This document shows positions 1 to 9,482 of a stretch of DNA of 23,262 nt, in pieces. Position numbers and translations under genes: made by a program. Location: positions 2,569 to 25,830 of the forward strand of contig DAJQ01000032.1 in assembly GCA_002496395.1 (NCBI GenBank), given 5' to 3'. Each line of letters begins with the position of its first letter. Position 1 is the first letter of the stretch. Under the pieces are notes generated by a model. It worked only from the letters and a program-made list of their open reading frames with translations, did not search any database and was not told the origin of the DNA. The stretch is from Methanocorpusculaceae archaeon UBA456. Its GTDB lineage: Archaea > Halobacteriota > Methanomicrobia > Methanomicrobiales > Methanocorpusculaceae.

Positions 1-975
1 TTCTATGGTTGCTCCCGGAATCAGATCTCCCTGCGTGTTCTGGAGTACAGCGGTTATGGTATGGCTTTCACCGATCTCATTTGTCGCCTGGAATGGATAG
101 AGCGTCAGTTCCGGAGCAGCGATACTCTCTGCCTTGATAAAGACATTTGAATCAAGGATATAATCTCCTGCATCCGCGATGGCGAGCTTGATGGTGTTTA
201 CCTGTCCGGGTGCAACATTAGCAGTTACTGAGAGGACTGTTGTGAGGCCATCCATCTCTGTGTTGACTTCAACCGCAGGAACTGGCCAACCATTTACATC
301 GTTGTTCACATAGTACTGCGGATAACTATCAAGATTGACATTGTTGATTGAGACCGGGGTGTTTAGTGTCCCAGGTATAACAGCGATGTTCTGGCCGTTT
401 AAGAAGAATCCGAAGACATCATTGAATGGTGATCCAACATATTCGTTGTACTCATCCGATGCAAAGACATACTCAAAGTGAATGACGCTCGTAGTCGGGA
501 TGAAGTCAAACTCCAGCACCGTCGCATCATATGTTGAGTCTCCCGGGATAAGAGCATCAAGATCAACGTCTCCTGCCAGGTAATTAGCCCATGATATGTC
601 AGAATATTCGTTTGGTCCGATTGTATAGTCGATTCTGCCAGAACTCAGAATGATCCCCTCATCAAACCCGATGATACCTGTTCCCCCCGAAAAAGTTCCT
701 GCGGCAACATCGGCACCGCTATACCGGACATCCGTGATGGTTACTCCTGATCCAAGGAGTTCTGCCACAAGATCGGCTGGTGTCAGGCCTGTTGTGAGAT
801 CCGCTGTTTGCAGACCGCCATTTTGATAATCAACATCCAAATCTATGGATTTTATCTCCATTGTTGCATTTCTGACCGGCTCCATACGCTCAGCACCTGC
901 AGTGCTAAAAAGGAGAAGCGAGATCATTAAGGCGGCAATGAATACCATCCAGATCGTTTGTCTTTGTGGTTTCAT
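1..975 (-). CDS. Secreted choice-of-anchor L domain protein (C-terminal part beyond window)
   Basis: This open frame runs off the left edge; 325 codons are visible. The start at 975 has AGGTGA five bases upstream. Residues 1 to about 28 form a signal peptide: a basic start, a hydrophobic stretch and an A-G-A-type end. Residues 40-290 read as the choice-of-anchor L domain. Its hallmark is at about 165-192, where the frame shows F-E-Y-V-F-A-S-D-E-Y and then F-N-D-V-F-G-F-F-L-N-G. The region after about residue 295 (ELTLYPFQATNEIG) looks like the start of an Ig-like or 'prevents membrane leakage' beta module. Family members are exported and carry varied C-terminal anchors; the anchor here lies outside the window. 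Binding partner and function are unknown. It is divergent from the glycan operon, so the two may share regulatory DNA. The domain call is from the recognised motif; localisation is inferred. Confidence 0.85.
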   Translation of the reverse strand, partial: MKPQRQTIWMVFIAALMISLLLFSTAGAERMEPVRNATMEIKSIDLDVDYQNGGLQTADLTTGLTPADLVAELLGSGVTITDVRYSGADVAAGTFSGGTGIIGFDEGIILSSGRIDYTIGPNEYSDISWANYLAGDVDLDALIPGDSTYDATVLEFDFIPTTSVIHFEYVFASDEYNEYVGSPFNDVFGFFLNGQNIAVIPGTLNTPVSINNVNLDSYPQYYVNNDVNGWPVPAVEVNTEMDGLTTVLSVTANVAPGQVNTIKLAIADAGDYILDSNVFIKAESIAAPELTLYPFQATNEIGESHTITAVLQNTQGDLIPGATIE

Positions 976-1184
976 TATAATCACCTAATCATAAGTTCAG
1001 ATTGCTCGAGTCAACATTATCCATGCATTAGATAGCAAGGGGGATATGGCATAAGCATATCACTCTGGAAGAATGATTGGTTCGATTCTCTCCTCCCTAT
1101 TCTCAACATCCATACATTCTGTGTGGAAGCAGATGGCATTGACCATCTTAATGATGGATAATTATTGCTATACATCCTATCTAC

Positions 1185-1192
1185 TATATAAA
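1185..1192 (-). promoter_or_regulatory. Putative TATA box for the choice-of-anchor L gene
   Basis: On the minus strand this reads TTTATATA, an exact match to the archaeal box A consensus, preceded by an A/T-rich CCAATT stretch in the BRE position. Initiation about 25 bases downstream would leave a leader near 185 bases. The complement, TATATAAA, could also serve the plus-strand glycan operon, so the direction is not settled. Confidence 0.4.
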
Positions 1193-1311
1193 ATTGGCGA
1201 TGTTGGTTCCGGGTTTTTCTCAAGATTTAGATGATGTTAATTATTCTCTCTCTAATTATCCAGAATCCTGTTCCTTAATGTGCAATAATTATTCTTACAA
1301 TGAATGATTTA

Positions 1312-1331
1312 ACCTGCTTATTCCAGCAGGT
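1312..1331. repeat. Perfect 7-bp inverted repeat (operator or leader hairpin)
   Basis: ACCTGCT at 1312-1318 and AGCAGGT at 1325-1331 are exact reverse complements around a 6-base loop. No T-run follows on the plus strand, so it does not look like a terminator. It could be a protein-binding palindrome or a hairpin in the leader of the glycan operon. Confidence 0.6.
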
Positions 1332-1394
1332 GATCTATTGTCCGGGCAAAACTCTATTGATGAGAAAAATGAGACTACTATGTTGAAAAAAATC

Positions 1395-1412
1395 CAAATA
1401 GAATGCTATTTG
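1395..1412. repeat. Perfect 7-bp inverted repeat (operator or leader hairpin)
   Basis: CAAATAG at 1395-1401 and CTATTTG at 1406-1412 pair exactly around the 4-base loop AATG. It lies 46 bases before the longest possible start of the large glycan enzyme. The sequence differs from the repeat at 1312, so the two are probably not copies of one operator. Confidence 0.55.
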
Positions 1413-1458
1413 AGCAGTCATTGATGAAGAAGATGGGTGCTGCTCTCCTGATTGCGAT

Positions 1459-4400
1459 ATGCAAACAATTGAGATACTACCTGCTCCATGCGGTATCAGG
1501 ATTTCCGGCCATGGTAATGAGATGAATCAGGAAATGATTGACATGAAGACACCACATTACAAAGAGGACTATCAGGACTTCACCGAGATGCTGATCAATC
1601 AGCGGGATAAACGTGAGGCTATGAGTGCAGCAGTCGGAGGAGAGTTTGAAGCTATTGGGAAGCTTGAATATGCTCTTCTTCGTCAGCTTGGGTTGAAGGA
1701 GGATCATACCGTTATTGATATCGGGTGCGGGAGCGGACGGCTTGCATTTCAATTAAAGCAGTTTTTAAAAGGCACCTATATCGGTATGGATGTTGTCAAA
1801 GAGCTGCTTGTTTATGCACAGCAGCTCTGCGGTCGTGATGACTGGATATTCTATGAGGCTCCCGGATTAACAATGCCTGAACCTGATAACTCTGCTGATT
1901 TCATCTGTTTTTTTTCGGTCTTTACGCATCTCATGCATGCGGAATCATATACCTATTTACAGGATGCTGCACGTGTCATCAAGCCGGGTGGCCGGATCGT
2001 CATCTCATTTCTTGAATTTCAGATTCCATCTCATTATGTATATTTTGAACAGGTCCTCGATGATTCGAGTTCCTATAAAGTATTGAACCAGTTCATAAGT
2101 CGTGATGCACTCGAAACCTGGGCAGACCATCTGGGGCTTGAAGTTCTCTCAATTCATGATGGAAATCAGCCATTCATCCATTTTGATGGGACGATTGCAT
2201 GGGATGACGGAAGTGCAATGGTGAATAAAGGAACCATCGGACAGTCTGTTTGCGTCCTGACAAAGAAGAGTGGCTCATATTATGGATATGCACAGAAGAG
2301 TGTTGGATCAGAGAAGAGAGGGGATGATCAGAACGGAGATTCCTTCTGCCATGTATGTGGCTACCGGCGCTTATTTATAGAACAAGAGGGTTGTTCGCTC
2401 CGGGAGGCCCTGTGTGGACGATGTGGTGCAAGCAGGCGCAACAGTGATCTTGCACGAGTACTTGTATCGACGTATGCAGAAGATGCAAATATATCTCTTG
2501 AGGAGGCCCTTCCTCAGCTCTGTCATCTGAAGATCTATGAAACACAGGCACAAGGTCCAATTCATGATCGGCTCAGTACTCTTCCCGGTTATATCTCCTC
2601 TGAATTTTTCGATGATGCCCAGAAAGGCATGGTGAAGAACAATGGTGTACAGTGTGAAGATCTGCAACAGCTTTCATTCCCCGATGATCTTTTTGATCTT
2701 GTCATCACGCAGGATGTTCTTGAGCACATAAGAGAGCCTGAGAAGGCATTAAAGGAGATCCGAAGGGTGCTGAAACCCGGCGGATACCACATCTTTACAG
2801 TACCCTACCATGAAGGGAGAAAGACAGAGAGAAGAATAGTTGTCGAAGAAGGATCCGATCTTCCCCTGATGCCTCGTGTATTTCACGGTGATCCTCTCCG
2901 TGAGGAAGGAGCACTTGTGTATACGGACTTTGGTTCGGATATCACTAATATGGTCGATTCGCACGGTTTTGCGACAGATGTTCTTCCGTTATCCCAATGG
3001 TACCGGCCCGATGAGATACCGACAATTGATGGGGAGGAGAGTTACGAACGATACCTGACCTACTATAATACTCATAATCTCTGCGGTTTTTTCACCTATA
3101 ACTCGGTTGTCTTCAGATCCCAGAAGATGATTGATTCGGAAAAAATTGCTGCACTTGAATGGACGGGAGAGCGCTATCTCCCGAAGATTCCACCAGAGGT
3201 CTGTGGTGCCGAGATCCATTTTGAACATCAGCACCGGTATGCGTTTGCAGCGCAGTTTGTCTATGGAAAAGATGTTCTGGATCTGGCATCGGGAGAAGGG
3301 TATGGTTCATATAGTCTGTCAAAAGTTGCAAACAGGGTCGTTGGCATTGAGATCGATCCCAATGCGGTCTCTCATGCACAGAATACCTATATTCGATCCA
3401 ATCTTGAATTTATGGTTGGTGATATCCTTGATATACCGATCCCTGAAGAGAAACTCTTTGATGTTATCATCTGTTTTGAGGCGATCGAGCATATTGAAGA
3501 TCATGATCAACTCCTCTCGGAGATGAAGCGTCTATTACGGGATGATGGTATTGTTGTCATCTCCACGCCAAACAAGATCGTCTATAGTGATGAACCGGAG
3601 TTTGATAACCCATATCATCTCCGGGAACTTTATTTCCATGAATTTAAAGAGCTTTTAGAGAGGGATTATTCCCAGGTGGTCTTTTTCGGACAGAAGATCC
3701 AGAGCGGATCACGGATATGGAATATCTATCCGACACCAAAGACCGACGCTGTTGATTATTCGCTTGTGCGGGATTCTGATTCCTTCTCCTTCACTGATGA
3801 AGAGGCACCCCCGCAGTACTATATTGCTGTTGCCGGAATGAGGAATCTCAAGGATTTAACAACGATAAGGAGTTTCTGTGCAGATTCGTCAGATGCTATT
3901 CTCAAGCAGAAACGCCACCAGTACATGATTCTCGAAGAGGCGTATTTCAGGGTTGAAGGCTTCCATAAGGCACAGACGGAGACCCTGACGCAGCTCCGGG
4001 CTGATCATGCCAATCTTGAAGAGGCATATCACCGGCTTGAAGAGTTTCATAGAAAACAGACTGATAATTATACGCAGCTCATGGCCGGACATGCCGATCT
4101 GACAAAGGCAGCTACCCGGCTTGATGAACTCCATAAACAACAGATTGAAGAGTATACACGGCTCAGGGCTGAGTATGATGATCTCGAATCGAGATTGAAT
4201 GTCAGGGATGAAGAACTGAAGGTCAGAGATAGTGAACTTCAGGTCATTTATCAGGAACGGGAATGTCTGAAGAATGATTATCTGGAACTTGCAGAGGCTC
4301 ATCGTACTCTCCATGAAGAGACAGGTAACAAGAATAGAAGGCTGGAGGAGGTTTCAGTACGACTCCATGAGGTTGAAGGGGCTCTTTCCCGTTCAAATCA

Positions 4401-6318
4401 TGAGATTGAACGATTATGGCAGGAGAATATGGGACTGAAGAGCAGTGTCTCTCACCGGTTCATGACCAAACTCCATTCATTCTTCATCGAACCGCTCTTC
4501 CCTCCGCAATCAGGGCGGCGGGCAGGATATGACCGGTTTATTAAAGGCTCCCGGATGCTATTCAGCGAAGGGCCCGGTGTAACCCTCTCCGAATATAAGA
4601 AGTACCGTGCTGCCAGACGCGGAATTGGAGGAGAACAGAGGCCTGCCATTCCCCTGAACCGGGGTGTGATTACACCTGAGAAGATGAAAGAGATGAAAGA
4701 GGAGATCAGCAGGTTCACTTCTCTTCCGACCATCTCTGTCATTACCCCGGTATATAATGTGGATGAAGAGTATCTCCGTGCCTGTATCGAGTCTGTTCGT
4801 GATCAGGTCTATGAAAACTGGGAGCTCTGCCTCGTCGATGATGCCAGCCCAAAACGCCATATAAAGCGCATTCTTCGCGAGTATGAAGGTATTGATGATC
4901 GGATCAAAATTGCGTACAATACGAAGAACGCCGGGATCAGTGAGACGACGAACCGGGGAATTAAGATGTCGGGCGGGGATTATGTCGCTTTCCTGGATAA
5001 TGATGATCTACTCGCACGTGATGCCCTTTTTGAGGTGGCCAAACTGATCAACAAGCGTCCGGATGCTGATGCTATCTATAGTGATGAGGATAAGATCTCC
5101 CCTGACGGGCAGCTCTGTGAACCGTTCTTTAAACCTGACTGGTCACCCGAGTACTTCTGTGGGGTGATGTATGTCGGTCATCTCCTCACGGTACGAAAGA
5201 CTGTTGCAGAGGAGGCTGGGCTTGTTCACCGTGAGTATGATACGGTGCAGGACTTTGAGTTCATGCTTCGCGTCTCCGAGAAGACGGATCATATCTATCA
5301 TATCCCGAAGATCCTCTACCACTGGAGAAAGATTGAGGGTAGTGTGGCTTCATCTGTTGATTCCAAGGGAGATATCTCCTCGATCCAGGCACGTGCAGTT
5401 ACTGCTCATCTGAAGCGGGTCGGGCTTCCTGCTGAGGCAGAGCCCGGGTCCCTCCCGCACCGTGCAGCAATTGTTCCATCAAAGCGGGACCTGTATCCTC
5501 TTGTGAGTATTCTTATTCCGACAAAGGACCGGCCGGATCTCATCGGGAGATGCCTTGCGAGTATCTTTGGGGAGACGACATATCCCCGGTTTGAGGTGAT
5601 TGTCATTGACAACCAGACGACTGATCCTGAGGCAGAACGGATCATCGCTTCATATCCGGTGACCGTCGTCTCCTATGACGAGCCATTCAACTTCTCGATG
5701 ATGAATAATTTTGGTGCCCGTTCTGCGAAGGGTGAATACCTGATATTCCTGAATAATGATACCGAGATTGTAACAAAGGACTGGATAGAACACCTCCTCT
5801 ATTATGTCGAACAGCCAGATGTAGCTGCTGCGGGTCCGCTGCTCCTGTATCCGGATAAAACGGTGCAGCATGCCGGAGTGGTGCTTGGTCTGCGGGGGAC
5901 TGCTGATCATGTTATGCGGTACCATCATCCCGAGTGGGACGGGTATGCCGGCTCACTCTCCTGTGCACGGGAGGTCTCAGCTGTGACTGCCGCCTGTATG
6001 ATGGTTCAGGCTTCAGTCTTCTTTGATTGTGGCGGGTTCAATGAGTACTATGAGATTCATTACCAGGATGTGGATCTCTGTCTGAAGTTTATTGCTGCCG
6101 GGTATCGGATCATCTTCACTCCCCGTGTTGTTCTGACACATTTTGAATGTTCGACAAGAGGAAGGCAGAAGTATAATCTGGTTGATCGATACCTGCTCAT
6201 TGATCAGTGGGAGGAGATGCTCTGCAATGATCAGTACTATAACAGAAATTTCGATTGCGGTGTGTATACTGATCAGGAGAGCGGTTATACCGTTCGCATG
6301 TGCGATGAGGTGTACTGA
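1459..6318 (+). CDS. Giant methyltransferase / coiled-coil / double GT2 glycosyltransferase fusion
   Basis: Residue numbers count from the longest frame. No good ribosome binding site precedes 1459; ATG at 1522 or 1543 (AGGA ten bases before) is the likelier start. Domain 1 is a class I SAM methyltransferase with VIDIGCGSG at 85-93 and KPGG at 175-178. A zinc ribbon follows (C297/C300, C319/C322). Domain 2 is methyltransferase-like, with DVLEHI at 419-424 and KPGG at 439-442, but has no glycine-rich motif I. Domain 3 is a complete methyltransferase (DLASGEG at 608-614, EAIEHI at 674-679). A coiled coil spans about 815-1000. GT2 domain A starts with TISVITPVYN at 1091 and has DNDD at 1180-1183; GT2 domain B starts with LVSILIPTKDR at 1348 and has NND at 1432-1434. 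There is no signal peptide or membrane segment, so it is cytoplasmic or membrane-associated. It is first in an operon with GT-B, gmd and fcl genes. I infer surface-glycan elongation with methyl capping. Confidence 0.9.
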   Translation: MQTIEILPAPCGIRISGHGNEMNQEMIDMKTPHYKEDYQDFTEMLINQRDKREAMSAAVGGEFEAIGKLEYALLRQLGLKEDHTVIDIGCGSGRLAFQLKQFLKGTYIGMDVVKELLVYAQQLCGRDDWIFYEAPGLTMPEPDNSADFICFFSVFTHLMHAESYTYLQDAARVIKPGGRIVISFLEFQIPSHYVYFEQVLDDSSSYKVLNQFISRDALETWADHLGLEVLSIHDGNQPFIHFDGTIAWDDGSAMVNKGTIGQSVCVLTKKSGSYYGYAQKSVGSEKRGDDQNGDSFCHVCGYRRLFIEQEGCSLREALCGRCGASRRNSDLARVLVSTYAEDANISLEEALPQLCHLKIYETQAQGPIHDRLSTLPGYISSEFFDDAQKGMVKNNGVQCEDLQQLSFPDDLFDLVITQDVLEHIREPEKALKEIRRVLKPGGYHIFTVPYHEGRKTERRIVVEEGSDLPLMPRVFHGDPLREEGALVYTDFGSDITNMVDSHGFATDVLPLSQWYRPDEIPTIDGEESYERYLTYYNTHNLCGFFTYNSVVFRSQKMIDSEKIAALEWTGERYLPKIPPEVCGAEIHFEHQHRYAFAAQFVYGKDVLDLASGEGYGSYSLSKVANRVVGIEIDPNAVSHAQNTYIRSNLEFMVGDILDIPIPEEKLFDVIICFEAIEHIEDHDQLLSEMKRLLRDDGIVVISTPNKIVYSDEPEFDNPYHLRELYFHEFKELLERDYSQVVFFGQKIQSGSRIWNIYPTPKTDAVDYSLVRDSDSFSFTDEEAPPQYYIAVAGMRNLKDLTTIRSFCADSSDAILKQKRHQYMILEEAYFRVEGFHKAQTETLTQLRADHANLEEAYHRLEEFHRKQTDNYTQLMAGHADLTKAATRLDELHKQQIEEYTRLRAEYDDLESRLNVRDEELKVRDSELQVIYQERECLKNDYLELAEAHRTLHEETGNKNRRLEEVSVRLHEVEGALSRSNHEIERLWQENMGLKSSVSHRFMTKLHSFFIEPLFPPQSGRRAGYDRFIKGSRMLFSEGPGVTLSEYKKYRAARRGIGGEQRPAIPLNRGVITPEKMKEMKEEISRFTSLPTISVITPVYNVDEEYLRACIESVRDQVYENWELCLVDDASPKRHIKRILREYEGIDDRIKIAYNTKNAGISETTNRGIKMSGGDYVAFLDNDDLLARDALFEVAKLINKRPDADAIYSDEDKISPDGQLCEPFFKPDWSPEYFCGVMYVGHLLTVRKTVAEEAGLVHREYDTVQDFEFMLRVSEKTDHIYHIPKILYHWRKIEGSVASSVDSKGDISSIQARAVTAHLKRVGLPAEAEPGSLPHRAAIVPSKRDLYPLVSILIPTKDRPDLIGRCLASIFGETTYPRFEVIVIDNQTTDPEAERIIASYPVTVVSYDEPFNFSMMNNFGARSAKGEYLIFLNNDTEIVTKDWIEHLLYYVEQPDVAAAGPLLLYPDKTVQHAGVVLGLRGTADHVMRYHHPEWDGYAGSLSCAREVSAVTAACMMVQASVFFDCGGFNEYYEIHYQDVDLCLKFIAAGYRIIFTPRVVLTHFECSTRGRQKYNLVDRYLLIDQWEEMLCNDQYYNRNFDCGVYTDQESGYTVRMCDEVY
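3931..4182 (+). repeat. Three tandem 28-residue (84-bp) coiled-coil repeats
   Basis: Three consecutive units of exactly 84 bases start at 3931, 4015 and 4099. Each encodes the pattern L-E-E-A-Y-x-R-x-E-x-F-H-x-x-Q-T, then T-Q-L-x-A-x-H-A-x or a close variant; a fourth unit begins with L-E-S-R-L at 4183. Twenty-eight residues are four heptads, so unit number changes rod length without breaking heptad phase. The repeats sit between the methyltransferase block and the glycosyltransferase block. Confidence 0.85.
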
Positions 6319-7475
6319 TGGCTGTGATCCTCTTTGTCACCTACCATGATTTCACGAGCAACAGTGCGATCCAGATCCATACCTTTGCAAACCAGCTTGT
6401 CCGGGAGGGGCATACCTGTGTTGTTGCTGTTCCCGGAAACAAGGATACGGTGCATACTGCAATCGGGGGGGAGGTTCTCTATACCCCGGCAGATTTTTCT
6501 GATCTGAAGAGATTGTTTTCTGATGGAAAGGGGCCGGATATCATTCATGGATGGACACCGCGTGAGATTGTCCGGAAGGAATGTATTCTGCTCCAGAAGA
6601 AGTTTGGATCAAAACTGGTTGTCCATCTTGAAGATAATGAGGAACAGATCCTCTCCGACAGCCTGAAGATCCCAATCCGGGAGCTAAGGCTGCGATCTCC
6701 TGAAGAGATCTCTGCCATGACGCCGGATCATCTTTCACATCTCATCTATTACAGGGATTTTTTGGAACGGGCAGATGCTGTCACGGTGATTATGGATCGA
6801 CTCATGGAATTTGTTCCCGATACCGGTAAGTGCATGGTGCTCTGGCCGGGGATCGACAGACTCCGTTTCGCTCCGGGATCAGATGGAACAGTTCCCGGGA
6901 TCGATTCAGGGACACTCGTTCTCTGTTATACCGGCAATGTTCACGCATCCAATTACCGTGAGGTACGGAGTCTCTATCTTGCGGTTGCTTTATTAAACAG
7001 GATAGGTATTCCGACGAAACTGATTCGTACAGGCGTCGATCATGTTCCTTTCCTCGGTGATGATCCTTCCTGGGCGCATGATCATTCTATTGAGCTTGGT
7101 TTTGTCCCGTACGAGACGATCCCTGCGCTGAATGCCAGAGCTGATATCCTTGTCCAGCCGGGAAGGGCAGATGAGTTCAATGCCTATCGCCTCCCCTCCA
7201 AACTGCCTGAGTTCTTCTGTATGGGGAAGCCGGTGATCCTGCCGAGTGTGAATCTCGGGCGGTTTGTGACTGATGGAAAAGAGGCGATCCTTCTTCAGAG
7301 CGGAACAGCTATTGAGATTGTCGGGAAGATATGTATGATTCGTGACGATCCCAGACTCGCCCGCCGCCTCTCTCTTGAGGCGGAAGCCTTTGCAGTTCGA
7401 TCATTTGATGTTGTGGAGAACACAAAGAAACTCGAACGCCTTTATGAGCGGCTCCTTGCCGGTGGCAGAGTCTAA
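6318..7475 (+). CDS. GT4-like (GT-B fold) glycosyltransferase
   Basis: This 385-residue soluble protein has no signal peptide. The N-terminal half has the GT-B pattern of hydrophobic strands (AVILFVTYHDF; a VVAV strand; PDIIHGW at about 73-79). The C-terminal half has a typical donor-site layout: LCYTGNVH, then ARADILVQPGRADEFNAYR, then LPEFFCMGKPVI and a closing helix. The second glutamate of the usual E-x7-E donor motif appears as E298, while the first position is Tyr290, a variation seen by eye. It probably transfers a sugar from a nucleotide donor to a growing surface glycan; donor and acceptor cannot be read from sequence. Its ATG overlaps the previous TGA by one base (TGATG), suggesting translational coupling to the fusion enzyme. 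It lies just upstream of gmd/fcl, so GDP-6-deoxyhexose is a reasonable guess for a donor. Confidence 0.8.
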   Translation: MAVILFVTYHDFTSNSAIQIHTFANQLVREGHTCVVAVPGNKDTVHTAIGGEVLYTPADFSDLKRLFSDGKGPDIIHGWTPREIVRKECILLQKKFGSKLVVHLEDNEEQILSDSLKIPIRELRLRSPEEISAMTPDHLSHLIYYRDFLERADAVTVIMDRLMEFVPDTGKCMVLWPGIDRLRFAPGSDGTVPGIDSGTLVLCYTGNVHASNYREVRSLYLAVALLNRIGIPTKLIRTGVDHVPFLGDDPSWAHDHSIELGFVPYETIPALNARADILVQPGRADEFNAYRLPSKLPEFFCMGKPVILPSVNLGRFVTDGKEAILLQSGTAIEIVGKICMIRDDPRLARRLSLEAEAFAVRSFDVVENTKKLERLYERLLAGGRV

Positions 7476-7491
7476 GCAGGTGAGATAACAG

Positions 7492-8537
7492 ATGACAAAA
7501 ACAGCATTTATTACAGGAATTACCGGGCAGGATGGATCCTATCTTGCAGAACTCCTCCTCTCGAAAGGATATACAGTGCATGGACTGATCCGCCGTTCTT
7601 CGACATTTAATACCAGCCGGATCGACTCGATCTATGTTGATCCGCATGATCCGGAAGCAAAACTCTTCCTTCATTATGGGGATCTTGCAGACTCGGAGCA
7701 GATATCAAATATCATCTATAATATACGGCCTGATGAGGTCTATCATCTCGGTGCCCAGAGCCACGTCAGGGTGAGTTTTGATACTCCTGAGTATACTGCA
7801 ACTATCACCGGCCTTGGCACGACCCGGCTCCTTGAGGTGCTCAGGCGGAGTAATGGTGCCACCCGGTTCTACCAGGCATCATCAAGTGAGATGTTTGGGT
7901 CGGCTGCTCCTCCACAGGGGGAGGATACTCCCTTCTGCCCCCGGAGCCCGTATGCCTGTGCCAAGGTCTACTCGTACTGGATGGCGAAGAATTACCGGGA
8001 GGGGTACTCGATGTATGTCTGTAACGGGATCCTCTTCAACCATGAGTCTCCAAGGCGTGGCGAGACATTTGTGACGAGGAAGATCACCCGTGCGATTCCC
8101 AATCTCCTTTCCGGAAAGGAGCAGTATCTCTACCTCGGCAATCTTGATGCCCGGCGTGACTGGGGATTCTCTCCTGAGTATGTCGAGTGTATGTGGAGGA
8201 TGCTCCGGCAGGAGGAACCGGACGATTATGTGATCGGAACCGGGGAGACCCATTCCGTCAGGGAGTTCCTCTATGAAGCATTTTCTTATGCCGGACTCCC
8301 GGTTGATGATCATGTCCGGATTGATCCAAAGTACTTCCGGCCGACCGAGGTGGAGGTTCTGATCGCTGATCCAGGGAAGGCTGAACAGAAACTCTCCTGG
8401 AAGCCGAAGGTGACGTTCTCTGATCTCGTCAGGATTATGGTTGACGCCGATATGCGGGCTGCCGGTCTTGAACCGATCGGGGAGGGTGATGCAGCCCTTG
8501 CCCGTCTCTTCCCGAACCGATGGTGGGGGGCAGACTG

Positions 8538-8538
<1 letters not shown>
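7492..8538 (+). CDS. gmd: GDP-mannose 4,6-dehydratase
   Basis: It converts GDP-D-mannose to GDP-4-dehydro-6-deoxy-D-mannose in the cytoplasm, the entry step to GDP-fucose, GDP-rhamnose and related 6-deoxysugars. The 348 residues match the usual family length. An N-terminal Rossmann fold carries TGITGQDG at 8-15 for the nicotinamide cofactor. LIRRSSTFNTSRID near 34-47 is a Gmd signature region. The SDR tyrosine and lysine are Y154 and K158 in SPYACAK, and NHESPRRGETFVTRKI and LGNLDARRDWGF are strongly conserved Gmd segments. The start follows GGTGA about nine bases upstream, 16 bases after the GT-B gene. Its TGA overlaps the ATG of the next gene, the epimerase/reductase that normally uses its product. 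No phosphomannomutase or mannose-1-phosphate guanylyltransferase is in the window, so GDP-mannose must be supplied from elsewhere. Confidence 0.95.

Positions 8539-9482
<944 letters not shown>

Larger units (their letters stand above)
976..1458. other. Divergent intergenic region, AT-rich, no gene seen
   Basis: This 483-base spacer separates the minus-strand surface protein from the plus-strand glycan operon. It contains a TATA-like element near 1185-1192 and two perfect 7-bp inverted repeats (1312-1331 and 1395-1412). A 68-codon minus-strand frame at 1017-1223 has no recognisable domain and no convincing ribosome binding site, so I treat it as non-coding. Confidence 0.6.

Noticed and set aside
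1017..1223. 68-codon minus-strand frame upstream of the choice-of-anchor L gene
   Set aside because: It has no recognisable product, poor initiation context, and includes the presumed promoter.
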